Both the position numbers and the translations under genes were made by a program. 64,000 nt of DNA from the NCBI GenBank assembly GCA_965214955.1, contig CBDCCU010000013.1, positions 186,001-250,000 of the forward strand. Direction: 5' to 3'. A model generated the notes under the pieces. It had not been told where the DNA came from, did no database searches, and worked only from the letters and a program-made list of their open reading frames with translations. The DNA comes from Aliikangiella sp965214955 (GTDB lineage: Bacteria; Pseudomonadota; Gammaproteobacteria; Enterobacterales; Kangiellaceae). The stretch's first letter is position 1. Each line of letters starts with the position of its first letter. Shown here piece after piece: positions 25,333 through 33,879 of the stretch.

Positions 25333-26667
25333 ATGCCTGGTTTTCCCGACACTTATTATGCCGCGACTAAAAACACTGAATATCGTGGTTTTTCACCATT
25401 AACCGAAAAGATTCAAACTCAAGTTTGTATTTTGGGTGGAGGTTATGCAGGGTTAATGACTGCCCTTGGCTTGCTAGAGCGAGGGATAAAAGATGTGGTT
25501 ATTGTTGAGCAGCATAAGATTGGCTGGGGAGCTTCGGGCAGAAATGGCGGCTTTGTTTTTGGCGGATATTCATTATCGCCAGAGTCTTTAGTTTCACAAG
25601 TTGGTCTTGAAAAAGCACAAATGCTTTATCAGCTCACTCAAAGCGGTGTTGATTTAATTCGCAAGCGAGTTAAACAGTATCGCATTAACTGTGATTTAGT
25701 GGATAACGGGGTAATTTTAGCCAACTGGTTTAATGAGCAATCTTTGCTTAAATCTAAAGCACAATTTATGGCAGATAAACTCAATGTTAATTGGCAATAT
25801 TTATCACCAAGCGATCTTAAACAAAAATTAAACACTAAGCGCTATTATGGTGGGCTTTTTGAGCCTAATGCCATGCATTTTCATCCGTTAAATTACGCAT
25901 TGGGTACTGCACAAACAATTAACCAGCTAGGTGGTAAAATTTTTGAAAATACACAAGCAATAAAAATAAAGTTAAGTAATAAAAGGCGAGTGGTAGTTAC
26001 TGATAAAGGCAGCATTAATTGTGAGCAAGTTGTTATTGCTGGTGGTGGTTATTTAAGCTCAGGTAAAGGAGTTACTGCATTATTTGCCGACTGTGTTGAT
26101 TTTAGCGGTTTACCTAAAGTCGCTAATTCAATTTTACCCATAGCCACTTATGTGATGGCAACTGAGCCGTTAGGTGAAAATTTACAAAATTCGATTAATA
26201 CCAAAGCGGCTATTTATGATACGCGTTTTGCTTTTGATTATTATCGCCCTTTAAATGATTCTCGCATATTGTGGGGCGGAAGGGTGAGTGCACTAACGGG
26301 AAGGCCTGCAAATTTAGAACAGCAGCTAAAAAGCGACTTACTGAAAGTATTTCCTCAATTAGAAGCTATCAAAGTTGATTATACGTGGGAAGGGTTGATG
26401 TCTTATGCAAGACATCAAATGGCACAAATAGGGCAGGTTGCGCCGAATGTTTGGTATGGTATTGGTTTTGGTGGGCATGGTGTTGTGCCAACCACTGTTG
26501 CAGGTGAAGTTTTAGCTCAGGCCATAACGGGAGAAAATAAGACTTGGCAGTCCTTTAAGCCTTGGGGCTTACCTTGGAATGGCAGCTTTGTTGGTTCCAT
26601 TGCTGCTCAATCAAGTTATTGGTGGTATCAGCTATGTGATTGGTTAAAAGAAAAATCATTAAATTAA
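25333..26667 (+). CDS. FAD-dependent oxidoreductase, DadA/PuuB family
   Basis: A 444-residue flavoprotein of the glycine oxidase-like (DAO) superfamily. The dinucleotide-binding motif VCILGGGYAGLMTALGLLERG is at about residues 32-52 (shown in full only here as a reference to position), and GWGASGRNGGF at about 70-80 is typical of PuuB-type gamma-glutamylputrescine oxidases and related enzymes. The C-terminal GIGFGGHGVVPTTVAGE is the second FAD-contact block. A polyamine or amino-acid amine substrate is likely, but no puu genes are adjacent. A terminator hairpin follows. Confidence 0.85.
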   Translation: MPGFPDTYYAATKNTEYRGFSPLTEKIQTQVCILGGGYAGLMTALGLLERGIKDVVIVEQHKIGWGASGRNGGFVFGGYSLSPESLVSQVGLEKAQMLYQLTQSGVDLIRKRVKQYRINCDLVDNGVILANWFNEQSLLKSKAQFMADKLNVNWQYLSPSDLKQKLNTKRYYGGLFEPNAMHFHPLNYALGTAQTINQLGGKIFENTQAIKIKLSNKRRVVVTDKGSINCEQVVIAGGGYLSSGKGVTALFADCVDFSGLPKVANSILPIATYVMATEPLGENLQNSINTKAAIYDTRFAFDYYRPLNDSRILWGGRVSALTGRPANLEQQLKSDLLKVFPQLEAIKVDYTWEGLMSYARHQMAQIGQVAPNVWYGIGFGGHGVVPTTVAGEVLAQAITGENKTWQSFKPWGLPWNGSFVGSIAAQSSYWWYQLCDWLKEKSLN

Positions 26668-26717
26668 ATCTTGCCTACTTAAATAAGTAGGTGTAGTATA
26701 AGTAGCTAATTTAAGAG

Positions 26718-26755
26718 CAAATATTTTATCTTAGCCAATAAAATATTTGTTTAAA
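26718..26755 (+). terminator. Likely terminator after the flavoprotein gene
   Basis: CAAATATTTTAT (26718-26729) pairs perfectly with ATAAAATATTTG (26738-26749) around an 8-nt loop, followed by TTTAAAATTT. A smaller hairpin CCTACTT-AAAT-AAGTAGG (26674-26691) lies just upstream. Confidence 0.7.
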
Positions 26756-26793
26756 ATTTAACTAAAACAAGCATTTTAAATGAGATTTGCTGT

Positions 26794-26841
26794 AGTTACA
26801 CAAGAGTTCAAAGTTATACAAAAGTTAAAGAGTTATACAAG
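26794..26841 (+). promoter_or_regulatory. Three direct repeats AGTTAYACAAR upstream of recA
   Basis: AGTTACACAAG (26794), AGTTATACAAA (26812) and AGTTATACAAG (26831) are 18 and 19 bp apart, ending 38 bp before the recA ATG. No canonical gammaproteobacterial LexA box (CTGT-N8-ACAG) is visible here, only a CTGT half at 26790. The repeats may be binding sites of the regulator that replaces or adds to LexA at this promoter. Confidence 0.5.
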
Positions 26842-26878
26842 AATAATTGTAAAAATTAAGAGATAAGTGGAGAAAAAA

Positions 26879-27901
26879 ATGGATGATAATCGCAAACAGG
26901 CGCTAAATGCGGCTTTGGGTCAAATTGAAAGACAATTTGGTAAAGGATCAATTATGCGTATGGGTGAAAGTGAAACCCAAAGCATTGCTACCATTTCTAC
27001 GGGATCATTAGGACTTGATATTGCGCTTGGTGTTGGTGGTATTCCTAAAGGTCGTGTGATTGAGATCTATGGTCCAGAATCATCAGGTAAAACCACTTTA
27101 ACTTTGCAGGCGATTGCCGAATGCCAAAAACAGGGTGGTACAGCCGCTTTTGTTGATGCAGAGCATGCACTCGATCCAATTTATGCTGAAGCATTAGGTG
27201 TCGATTTAGACAGTTTATTAGTTTCTCAACCCGATACTGGTGAGCAAGCTTTAGAAATTTGTGACATGCTAGTTCGTTCTGGAGCGGTCGATTTAGTCAT
27301 TATTGACTCGGTTGCCGCACTAACACCTAAAGCCGAAATTGAAGGTGGTATGGGTGATTCACACATGGGACTACAAGCAAGGTTAATGTCGCAAGCTTTG
27401 CGTAAACTTACCGCAAATATTAAACGCACCAATTGTACCGTTGTATTTATTAACCAAATTCGGATGAAAATTGGTGTTATGTTTGGTAGCCCAGAAACCA
27501 CTACTGGCGGTAACGCGCTTAAGTTCTACGCTTCGGTTCGTTTAGACATAAGACGGATTGGCGCAGTCAAGCAAGGCGATGAAATTATTGGTAATGAAAC
27601 TCGGGTAAAGGTGGTTAAAAATAAAGTGGCACCACCATTTAAGCAAACCGAGTTCCAAATTCTTTATGGCAAAGGTACCGCTAGAATGGGCGAAATTATA
27701 GATCTTGGTGTTAAACAAGGTTTAGTTGATAAAGCAGGTGCTTGGTATAGCTATAACGGGGATCGCATTGGTCAAGGTAAAGCAAAGGTTATGGACTATT
27801 TAGGTGAAAACCCCGAAATTGCCAATGAAATCGAAGCTAAAATTCGTGAAGCTTTATTGCCTAATACGGTTAAAAAAGATGAAGCTAAAGCTGAAGAGTA
27901 A
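26879..27901 (+). CDS. recA: Recombinase RecA
   Basis: DNA strand-exchange ATPase and SOS co-protease. The ATG at 26879 has GTGGAG 6 bp upstream and gives 340 residues starting MDDNRKQALNAALGQIERQF; a GTG at 26867 is in frame but would overlap the ribosome-binding site. Walker A GPESSGKTT (about 66-74), Walker B LVIIDSVAAL, and the L1/L2 loops (MGLQARLMSQALRKL; FINQIRMKIGVMFGSPETTT in part) are intact. The acidic C-terminus is present. It has its own strong terminator, so recX is separately transcribed. Confidence 0.98.
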   Translation: MDDNRKQALNAALGQIERQFGKGSIMRMGESETQSIATISTGSLGLDIALGVGGIPKGRVIEIYGPESSGKTTLTLQAIAECQKQGGTAAFVDAEHALDPIYAEALGVDLDSLLVSQPDTGEQALEICDMLVRSGAVDLVIIDSVAALTPKAEIEGGMGDSHMGLQARLMSQALRKLTANIKRTNCTVVFINQIRMKIGVMFGSPETTTGGNALKFYASVRLDIRRIGAVKQGDEIIGNETRVKVVKNKVAPPFKQTEFQILYGKGTARMGEIIDLGVKQGLVDKAGAWYSYNGDRIGQGKAKVMDYLGENPEIANEIEAKIREALLPNTVKKDEAKAEE

Positions 27902-27926
27902 AAACTTTCCTCTTTAAGTGTTGTCT

Positions 27927-27962
27927 AAAATGCCCTGACTTATTTCAGGGCATTTTAATTTT
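27927..27962 (+). terminator. Intrinsic terminator of recA
   Basis: AAAATGCCCTGA (27927-27938) pairs perfectly with TCAGGGCATTTT (27945-27956) with a 6-nt loop, followed by AATTTT. The stem is 12 bp and lies 26 bp after the recA stop. Confidence 0.9.
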
Positions 27963-28079
27963 AATGTTTTGATTTAACAAATACTCAGATTTAATAAATA
28001 TTTTGATTTTTAGGTAACGATTTACCTAAAATACGGGTCTAATTAAGTAATCACGCTTATCTTACTTGGAGTGAAAAAA

Positions 28080-28667
28080 TTGAAACACTCAACATTTAGC
28101 TTATTGAGTCAAAAAGTTCTTATCATTGGCATAACCCTGCTGATTTCGGCTTGTGTGATCAAACCGCCTACTTCAACTGATTATGACACCAGTTATAACT
28201 TTGCTTTATTAAAGTCATATGCTTGGGTTACTGATGATGAGAAAGTATCAACATTAGATAACCGCCGCCAAATTAATGCGATAGAAACTACGTTAAATCA
28301 AAAAGGCTTTGTAAAGGCGAGTAGTGAAGACTCGGCAGACTTTTTATTAAAAACTCACGTTATTACCGATAAAAAAGTCGATGTTGATAGGTTTTATCAC
28401 AATAGAGGCTTTTATCCTTTTTATAATCCCCATATTTATCATTGGCCTCGCATTACCACAACCAGTGTTAGAGAATATAAAGTAGGCACTTTAGTGCTAG
28501 ATATTGTTGATCCTAAACTTAAGCAAGTTATATGGAGAGGCAGTGTTTCTAAGCCTTTGGGGATCTATAAAAACCGCTCACCCGAAGAGCGAAGTCAAAT
28601 CGCGCAGTCAAATGCTCACCATATGCTAATTAATTTCCCGCCACAAAAAACGACTGTATCAGAGTAA
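28080..28667 (+). CDS. DUF4136 family lipoprotein
   Basis: A predicted outer-membrane or periplasmic lipoprotein of about 195 residues. The signal segment ends in the lipobox LISAC, followed by a DUF4136 domain (YAWVTDDE, a middle GFVKASSEDSADFLLKTHV and a C-terminal TLVLDIVDPKLKQVIWRGSV). The function of the family is unknown. I prefer the TTG at 28080, which has TTGGAG at 8 bp; the GTG at 28071 is also in frame but overlaps that site. The gene separates recA from recX, which are adjacent in many bacteria. Confidence 0.85.
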   Translation: MKHSTFSLLSQKVLIIGITLLISACVIKPPTSTDYDTSYNFALLKSYAWVTDDEKVSTLDNRRQINAIETTLNQKGFVKASSEDSADFLLKTHVITDKKVDVDRFYHNRGFYPFYNPHIYHWPRITTTSVREYKVGTLVLDIVDPKLKQVIWRGSVSKPLGIYKNRSPEERSQIAQSNAHHMLINFPPQKTTVSE

Positions 28668-28749
28668 ATGATTCAATAATTTACTTATAGACTCTAAAAT
28701 CATAGGTTTACCACTAGATGAATTATGGCGCTTGAATTAGAATAGCGCC

Positions 28750-29262
28750 ATGAATGACGCTGCGCCAAATTTAGGCTCTGACAAAAACCATAAAATCATA
28801 AATAAAGGGATCGCATATTCTACGCGATTACTCGCTAGTAGAGAGTATTCAAAAATAGGTTTAACTAAAAAGCTTTTTGAAAAAGGATACTCTAAAACAC
28901 AAGCCAATGAAGTACTTGATTATCTATTAGAAAATAACTGGCAAAGTGATGAGCGGTTTTGTGAAAGCTTTATAAGAAGCAAAATAAATAAAGGTTGTGG
29001 TGAGCAGCGGATACGTTTTGAGCTAGCTCAACACAATTTAAGTCAACATTTAATAGATAAAGCATTTGAAATGCAATCTGAAGATTGGCAAGCGCTTTGT
29101 GATAAGGTTTGTGAGAAAAAGGCTCGCTCTATCGACTGGACTGAAGCACTAAAAGCCAAACAAAAGATTGAGCGTTTTTTAAAGTATCGAGGCTTTAGCG
29201 GTAGTCAGATACAAAAAGCAATCTATAAAAACTTACCCAAGCAGGAGACATCTGGTGAATAG
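28750..29262 (+). CDS. recX: Regulatory protein RecX
   Basis: Binds RecA filaments and modulates their extension. It is 170 residues of three-helix repeats: AYSTRLLASREYSKIGLTKKL (only partly quoted here), LENNWQSDERFCESFIRSK, and a C-terminal RFLKYRGFSGSQIQKAI. The length fits the family (about 165). Its end overlaps the start of alaS by 8 bp, so translation is coupled. The terminator and the DUF4136 gene upstream mean it does not share the main recA transcript. Confidence 0.93.
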   Translation: MNDAAPNLGSDKNHKIINKGIAYSTRLLASREYSKIGLTKKLFEKGYSKTQANEVLDYLLENNWQSDERFCESFIRSKINKGCGEQRIRFELAQHNLSQHLIDKAFEMQSEDWQALCDKVCEKKARSIDWTEALKAKQKIERFLKYRGFSGSQIQKAIYKNLPKQETSGE

Positions 29263-31849
29263 AACCAGTAATCAAATACGTGAAGCATTTTTAGCTTTCT
29301 TTGAAAAAAATGGTCATCAAAGAGTGGATTCTAGCCCTTTAGTTCCTGGTAATGATCCAACCTTATTATTTACTAATGCGGGGATGGTGCAGTTTAAAGA
29401 ATGTTTCTTAGGTACTGAAAAAAGAAGCTATGTGCGTGCAACCACTTCTCAGCGCTGTGTAAGAGCTGGGGGTAAACATAATGATTTAGAAAATGTGGGG
29501 TATACCGCAAGACACCACACTTTTTTTGAAATGTTGGGTAATTTTAGCTTTGGCGACTATTTCAAAGAAGAAGCAATTAAATTTGCTTGGGATTTTTTAA
29601 CTAAAGAGCTTGGATTACCCGAAGAAAAGCTTTGGGTTACGGTTCATCACGAAGATAAAGAGTCTGAGAAAATTTGGTTTGAAAAAATGGGTATTGATCA
29701 AACGCGTTTCTCCCGACTAGGCGATAAAGATAATTTTTGGGCAATGGGTGATACTGGCCCTTGCGGTCCTTGCAGTGAAATTTTTTATGATCATGGTGAT
29801 TCTGTGGATGGTGGTCCTCCGGGAAGTCCTGATGAAGACGGTGATCGCTATATTGAAATTTGGAACTTAGTGTTTATGCAGTTTAATCGCAGTAAAGACG
29901 GAACCATGACACCCTTGCCTAAACCTTCAGTCGATACTGGAATGGGGTTAGAACGGATTGCTGCGGTTATGCAAGATGTGCATAACAATTATGAAATTGA
30001 TTTATTTGCGAGAATTATCGAAAACATTGCTAGTTTACTTAATGTCAGCGATCACAGTAACCAATCTTTAAGAGTCATTGCCGATCATATTCGTTCTTGC
30101 TCATTTATGATCATGGATGGTGTTTTACCTGGTAATGAAGGGCGAGGCTATGTACTTCGCAGAATTATCCGTCGTGCTATTCGTCATGGTAATAAGCTTG
30201 GTGCCAATGAGGAGTTTTTTCATAAAGTAGTCCCAGTTTTAGTTGAGCAAATGGGTGAGGCTTACCCAGAGTTAAAAAAGAAACAAGCTTTTATTACTAA
30301 AACACTCCATACCGAAGCGATTCAGTTTTCAAAAACCTTAAAAAATGGTTTAAAAATATTAGAGCAATATATCGAGCAAATGTCGGGTAGTGTTATTGAT
30401 GGTGAAATTGTTTTTAAATTGAAAGATACCTATGGTTTTCCTTACGATTTAACCGCCGATTATGCGCGCGAAAAAGGGCTAACGATAGATAAAGAAAAAT
30501 TTGATTTATTATTAAAAGAACAACAACAAACCAGCAGTCAAAATGCGCAGTTTGATGTGGATTATAACGACAACCTAGAGCTTGATTTAGCCACAGAGTT
30601 TTTAGGCTATACAGATTCAAGCTCTGATTCAAAAGTGCTTGAAATATTAGTTGATGGCGGTCAAGTCGATGCCGTAACCGCTGGCACAGAAGCAACTATT
30701 ATTTTAGATAAAACCCCATTTTATGCTGAGTCTGGTGGTCAAGTTGGTGATAAAGGATTATTAATTGCCGATGGTGTTGAGTTCCAAGTTAATGACACTA
30801 TAAAAGTGCAAGAGGCATTTTTGCATAAAGGTGTTGTTAATAAGGGGACGATTCAACTATCTGAAGCACTAACGGCAAAAATTAATCAGCAAGAAAGAGA
30901 CGAAACTGCGGCTAATCATTCGGCTACTCATTTAATGCATGCGGCATTAAGAAGTCTACTGGGTGAGCATGTTCAGCAAAAAGGTTCATTGGTTGATAGT
31001 GAACGGCTAAGGTTTGATTTTTCTCACCCTGTTGCGGTAACCGAAGAAGAGCTTTGCAAATTAGAAAAATTGGTTAACTTGCAAATTCGATTAAATCACC
31101 CTGTGACAACACAAGAAATGAGTATTGATGAAGCAAAAGCGTCTGGTGCCATGATGCTGTTTGGTGAAAAATATGGTGATAGTGTAAGAGTGTTAAAAAT
31201 GTCTAATTTTTCAGTTGAGCTATGTGGTGGTACTCATGTTTCTCACACTGGCGAAATTGGCACATTTAAAATTATTGCCGAGCAGGGAATTGCCTCTGGG
31301 GTAAGGCGAATAGAAGCTATAACAGGGGATGCGGCAGTTGAATATACACAAAAGCAAGGTTGGCTAATTAATCAACTAGCTTCGAGTTTAAAAACCGATA
31401 AGCTATCTTTAAGTGAAAAGGTTGAGCAATTGATTGTTCGTTCTAAAAAGCAAGATCGAGAAATTGAAAAACTTAAGGGTAAATTATCATCGAGTAAAGG
31501 ATCTGACTTACTGAGTGATAGTATTAAAGTCGGTGAAATTTCTGTGCTTGCTGTCAAAATAGATGGGGTAGATGCTAAAGGATTGCGTGATTTAAGTGAT
31601 CAACTCAAAAATAAAATAGGCTCGGGTGTGATTGCTCTTGCTGCCGATGTTGGCGGTAAGGCGGCTTTAATTACTGCCGTAACAAAAGACTTAACACCAA
31701 AATACCACGCAGGGAATCTTATGAAAGCACTTGCTGCAAAACTTGATGGTAGAGGGGGAGGTCGCCCAGATATGGCTCAAGGCGGTGGTAGTTTAGAAAA
31801 TATTGAACTTGCTTTAGCTTGGGTAAAAGATTGGGTTGCTGATCAGTAG
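29255..31849 (+). CDS. alaS: Alanyl-tRNA synthetase
   Basis: Class II synthetase that charges tRNA-Ala. It has 864 residues, close to the usual 875, with a GTG start at 29255 and AGGAG 8 bp upstream. The catalytic core runs to about residue 300 (FTNAGMVQFKECFLG; HHTFFEMLGNFSFGDYF; GMGLERIAAVMQ), followed by the tRNA-recognition part, the editing domain with HSATHLMHAALR and CGGTHVSHTGEIG, and the C-Ala domain with GRGGGRPDMAQGGG. The order recX-alaS-csrA is as in E. coli. Confidence 0.98.
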   Translation: MNRTSNQIREAFLAFFEKNGHQRVDSSPLVPGNDPTLLFTNAGMVQFKECFLGTEKRSYVRATTSQRCVRAGGKHNDLENVGYTARHHTFFEMLGNFSFGDYFKEEAIKFAWDFLTKELGLPEEKLWVTVHHEDKESEKIWFEKMGIDQTRFSRLGDKDNFWAMGDTGPCGPCSEIFYDHGDSVDGGPPGSPDEDGDRYIEIWNLVFMQFNRSKDGTMTPLPKPSVDTGMGLERIAAVMQDVHNNYEIDLFARIIENIASLLNVSDHSNQSLRVIADHIRSCSFMIMDGVLPGNEGRGYVLRRIIRRAIRHGNKLGANEEFFHKVVPVLVEQMGEAYPELKKKQAFITKTLHTEAIQFSKTLKNGLKILEQYIEQMSGSVIDGEIVFKLKDTYGFPYDLTADYAREKGLTIDKEKFDLLLKEQQQTSSQNAQFDVDYNDNLELDLATEFLGYTDSSSDSKVLEILVDGGQVDAVTAGTEATIILDKTPFYAESGGQVGDKGLLIADGVEFQVNDTIKVQEAFLHKGVVNKGTIQLSEALTAKINQQERDETAANHSATHLMHAALRSLLGEHVQQKGSLVDSERLRFDFSHPVAVTEEELCKLEKLVNLQIRLNHPVTTQEMSIDEAKASGAMMLFGEKYGDSVRVLKMSNFSVELCGGTHVSHTGEIGTFKIIAEQGIASGVRRIEAITGDAAVEYTQKQGWLINQLASSLKTDKLSLSEKVEQLIVRSKKQDREIEKLKGKLSSSKGSDLLSDSIKVGEISVLAVKIDGVDAKGLRDLSDQLKNKIGSGVIALAADVGGKAALITAVTKDLTPKYHAGNLMKALAAKLDGRGGGRPDMAQGGGSLENIELALAWVKDWVADQ

Positions 31850-31915
31850 CTAATAATAGCTATAGATATTATTTAAAAGTTGATAGATTAAATTAAATCA
31901 TAGACTATTATTAGA

Positions 31916-31944
31916 GTGACGCACTTATAGACTGTTGTTATAAT
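31916..31944 (+). promoter_or_regulatory. Sigma-70 promoter of csrA and its GGA-rich leader
   Basis: GTGACG (31916-31921) and a perfect TATAAT (31939-31944) are 17 bp apart, so transcription should start near 31951. The 75-nt leader then carries GGA at 31963, 31982 and 32016, the last one in the AAGGAGA ribosome-binding site. GGA is the core of CsrA binding sites, so CsrA may repress its own translation. Confidence 0.65.
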
Positions 31945-32026
31945 CTTCAACTCGTTCGATAAGGAAGTTATATTCAGATTAGGAAGTGTTTTTTAATTAG
32001 AGCCAAAACTACTAAGGAGATTGGCA

Positions 32027-32212
32027 ATGTTAATTTTAACTCGTCGAGTTGGCGAAACTTTAATGATCGGTGATGATGTAACCGTTACTGTACTTGGCGT
32101 TAAAGGTAATCAAGTAAGAATTGGTGTTAATGCACCGAAAGAAGTTTCAGTACATCGTGAAGAAATTTATATGAGAATTCAGCGCGAAAAAGAGATGTCT
32201 GCTGGCGAATAA
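32027..32212 (+). CDS. csrA: Carbon storage regulator CsrA (RsmA)
   Basis: Homodimeric RNA-binding protein that controls translation and stability of mRNAs for carbon storage, motility and biofilm. The ATG at 32027 has AAGGAG 7 bp upstream and gives exactly 61 residues, the usual length, starting MLILTRRVGETLMIGDD; the in-frame TTG at 32021 is not needed. Arg44 in the VHREEIY RNA-binding loop is present. tRNA-Ser and tRNA-Arg follow, as in E. coli. Confidence 0.98.
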   Translation: MLILTRRVGETLMIGDDVTVTVLGVKGNQVRIGVNAPKEVSVHREEIYMRIQREKEMSAGE

Positions 32213-32363
32213 TTAATCGCCATTAGACACTAAAAAAGAGAATCTCATTTATTGTAAAAAAGAGATTGATTTTTGGATTTAATCAGGTAGTATTCACCCC
32301 CGCAAAAAGATGTCTACACAAGTTAAGTGTAAGCAACTCAAATTGCAATAAAATCAAAAATAC

Positions 32364-32455
32364 GGAGAGATGGCCGAGCGGCTGAAGGCGCTCCCCTGCT
32401 AAGGGAGTATGGGTTTTATCGCCCATCGGGGGTTCGAATCCCCCTCTCTCCGCCA
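32364..32455 (+). tRNA. tRNA-Ser (anticodon GCT)
   Basis: A class II tRNA: acceptor GGAGAGA pairs with TCTCTCC, the anticodon loop CTGCTAA carries GCT, a long variable arm (TATGGGTTTTATCGCCCAT) is present and the T arm is GGGGGTTCGAATCCCCC. CCA is encoded. It sits just after csrA, the conserved position. Confidence 0.98.
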
Positions 32456-32633
32456 TTTGAGTTTGTTGAAGCTGATTTGAGTTATAGTTTTGCTAAAGAG
32501 GTAGGTTAGTTGCACAAAAGCTTTTGTAAAAATATTACAATAACTCGTTGACAACAACTAATTCGATAAGGATAATACCGCTCCTTTCAACGGGACGCTA
32601 AAAATCAACTAAGCGAACTATTGAAATAAATAC

Positions 32634-32710
32634 GCGCATGTAGCTCAGCTGGATAGAGTACCTGGCTACGAACCAGGCGGTCGGAGGTTCGACTCCTTCC
32701 ATGCGCGCCA
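32634..32710 (+). tRNA. tRNA-Arg (anticodon ACG)
   Basis: Acceptor GCGCATG pairs with CATGCGC, the anticodon stem CCTGG/CCAGG encloses CTACGAA with anticodon ACG (A34 expected to become inosine), and the T arm is GGAGGTTCGACTCC. CCA is encoded at 32708-32710. Confidence 0.98.
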
Positions 32711-32717
32711 TATTAGA

Positions 32718-32744
32718 AAACCCAGACTAGTTCTGGGTTTTTTT
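32718..32744 (+). terminator. Intrinsic terminator after tRNA-Arg
   Basis: AAACCCAGA (32718-32726) pairs perfectly with TCTGGGTTT (32732-32740) around a 5-nt loop, followed directly by TTTT. It ends the tRNA transcript. Confidence 0.92.
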
Positions 32745-32800
32745 ATGTCTAGTGTTTTCTGCTATTATTTTATAAATACGGTTATTTATTTAAAGGTTAT

Positions 32801-33409
32801 ATGATGAAAATAACTCAAATTTTCTCTATTCTCATTTTTCCACTGACTGTCATCATTATTTTTAGTGGTTGCGCTACGATGAATCGCTCAGAATGTCAGG
32901 TGGCTAATTGGGAAATTATCGGTTTAGAAGATGCCTCTTCGGGTAAACCAAGCTCTTATATTGGAAGACACCGTGAAGCATGTGCCGAACATGGATTTTC
33001 ACCAAATCTTAATTTATATTTAAAAGGATATAATAGAGGTTTACTTGAGTTTTGTACCCAGCAAAATGGTTATAACTGGGGATTTAAAGGAAAATCTAAT
33101 CCTAGTATATGTAAAGGTGAACAAGCTATAGTTTTTAATAGCGGATATAAAAATGGTTTTCGGTTATTTAAAAAACAACAGTCAATTACTCAGTTAAAAA
33201 ATGAAATTAGCCAGTTGAAAAATGAACAATCTCAAATGGAAGATCAAATTAAGCAAAATGAAACGGCAATTATTGCGAGTAATACTACAAGTGAGGATCG
33301 TAGGGCGCTGCTTAGTGAAAATAAAAGACTCGCAGATGAGATAGAGAAGATAAATCATGCTGTAGATAGACTAGAGTCGCAGCTTTTTCGTTTAGAAGAA
33401 CAGCGTTAA
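32801..33409 (+). CDS. DUF2799 family lipoprotein with C-terminal coiled coil
   Basis: A 202-residue lipoprotein of unknown function. The signal segment ends in the lipobox IFSGC. The DUF2799 domain shows its spaced Cys, Trp and Gly pattern (CQVANWEIIGLEDASSG; YLKGYNRGLLEFC; NSGYKNGFR). From about residue 120 a heptad-like coiled coil runs to the end (ITQLKNEISQLKNEQSQMED, and so on). A second ATG at 32804 has better spacing from AAAGG and may be the true start. A DUF2835 gene follows closely, perhaps in one transcript. Confidence 0.85.
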   Translation: MMKITQIFSILIFPLTVIIIFSGCATMNRSECQVANWEIIGLEDASSGKPSSYIGRHREACAEHGFSPNLNLYLKGYNRGLLEFCTQQNGYNWGFKGKSNPSICKGEQAIVFNSGYKNGFRLFKKQQSITQLKNEISQLKNEQSQMEDQIKQNETAIIASNTTSEDRRALLSENKRLADEIEKINHAVDRLESQLFRLEEQR

Positions 33410-33423
33410 AGTTAGTTAACGCA

Positions 33424-33645
33424 ATGATTACTCAATATTTTGGTCTGAGTATTTCTAAAGAGGAATATCTTAATTACTATCAAGGTCATGCAAAGTGGGT
33501 AATTGCAAGAGCTGAGTCGGGTATAAAGCTTAAATTTCCAGCGTCATGGTTGAGTAATTTTATAACTCACTCTGGTATTCATGGGCGGTTTGCTTTATCT
33601 TATTCTGAACAAGGAAAATTAATTTCATTAAAGCAAATAATTTAA
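33424..33645 (+). CDS. DUF2835 family protein
   Basis: A 73-residue soluble protein with the family pattern: SISKEEYLNYYQGHAKWVIA, then FPASWLSNFITHSGIHGRF and a terminal LISLKQI. The family is short and restricted to gammaproteobacteria; its function is unknown. It begins 14 bp after the DUF2799 stop. No ribosome-binding site is obvious, so it may be translated by reinitiation. Confidence 0.85.
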   Translation: MITQYFGLSISKEEYLNYYQGHAKWVIARAESGIKLKFPASWLSNFITHSGIHGRFALSYSEQGKLISLKQII

Positions 33646-33879
33646 TGAATGATGCATTGCACAAAAAAATAGTCTGCATAACTTATTGATATAAAAGGAT
33701 AAAAAAAACTTTAAAAAAAGCTTTAAACTGGTCGGATGATTTTTCATAATAGGTTTTGAATAATTATGAGTTGAAATAGGATCAAAGTGTTTAATTAAGC
33801 ACAAAAGTTTACGTTTTTTATGAAATGTAAGTGGTTTAAGTACTATAAATATCCGCTTTAGTAAGGGGAAGGTATTAAA

